DNA of 64,000 nucleotides, taken from Verrucomicrobiaceae bacterium. Lineage in GTDB: Bacteria; Verrucomicrobiota; Verrucomicrobiia; Verrucomicrobiales; Verrucomicrobiaceae. Shown here one piece after another: positions 63,978 through 64,000 of this stretch. Both the position numbers and the translations under genes were made by a program. Where the stretch lies: NCBI GenBank assembly GCA_027486585.1, contig JAIXOU010000040.1:61079-125078 (forward strand), written 5' to 3'. The notes under the pieces are model-generated. The model saw only the letters and a list, made by a program, of their open reading frames with translations, had not been told where the DNA came from and did not search any database. Position 1 is the stretch's first letter; the number at the start of each line of letters is the position of its first letter.

Positions 63978-64000
63978 CTTGGACCACGCCTCCCCCTAAC

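Larger units (their letters stand above)
63559..64000. other. Gene-free right edge rich in small repeats and hairpins
   Basis: No gene supported. It contains CCCAGGGC-AGC-GCCCTGGG-type and GGCTTCGGCTTCAGCCGAA hairpins (63690-63800), the (GGTTCTT)4 tandem at 63811-63838, and an imperfect CACAGGATT-type palindrome at 63901-63977. Short frames across this region read through the repeats and are not credible genes. Confidence 0.6.

Noticed and set aside
63528..63987. Several 60-120-codon frames at the right edge
   Set aside because: They overlap each other on both strands and run through tandem repeats and hairpins.

Overview
The window most likely comes from a member of the Verrucomicrobiota, probably near Prosthecobacter/Verrucomicrobium. 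The evidence is a PEP-CTERM surface protein, a Minf_1886-type (Verrucomicrobia/Planctomycetes-restricted) small protein, a secreted DUF1080 protein and an iduronate-type sulfatase, a C-terminal region resembling the verrucomicrobial TIGR02597 family, and an exact TGTTC-N4-GAACA box of the kind I recall for verrucomicrobial LexA. No rRNA, tRNA, CRISPR array, transposase or phage gene was seen.

Layout. (1) 343-8129, plus strand: a DUF502 membrane protein, a FadL-type outer-membrane channel, a PhcB-like SAM methyltransferase, a six-TM hybrid histidine kinase (HK-REC-HK) and a REC protein with a decayed kinase domain. The last three have the composition of the Ralstonia PhcB/PhcS/PhcR fatty-acid-ester signalling system. 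(2) 8357-10743, minus strand: a receiver-only protein, a FixJ-type regulator and its partner kinase. (3) 11085-31826, plus strand: a two-gene micro-operon, two very large secreted SdrD_B-type proteins (1188 and about 5053 aa) and a PEP-CTERM protein. Four copies of an 18-bp palindrome, each exactly 22 nt from a -10-like hexamer, precede genes of regions 2 and 3 and suggest one regulon, perhaps of the FixJ-type regulator. (4) 31859-37921: an RlpA-like protein, an aldehyde dehydrogenase, an FHA protein, PurA, a Minf_1886-type protein and a TIM-barrel sugar isomerase/epimerase. (5) 38067-43630: an SOS-type cassette with a SRAP protein, a LexA/UmuD-like protease lacking most of its HTH behind a LexA box, and a single protein fusing a DinB-type Y-family polymerase to a DnaE-type C-family polymerase. 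The DnaE half carries two in-frame 65-bp palindromic insertions. (6) 43649-53330, minus strand: a DUF1080 protein, SMC, a serine hydrolase, a small lipoprotein, QueD and a sulfatase. (7) 53462-54037: PgsA. (8) 60864-54077, minus strand: a complete F1Fo ATP synthase operon atpBEFHAGDC. (9) 63558-60968, minus strand: feoA, feoB and a small Cys-rich FeoB-associated protein.

The strongest novelty candidates are the Phc-like cassette in this phylum, the palindrome regulon tied to giant surface proteins, and the DinB-DnaE fusion with its in-frame palindromic elements. All functional calls rest on reading motifs by eye, with no database search.
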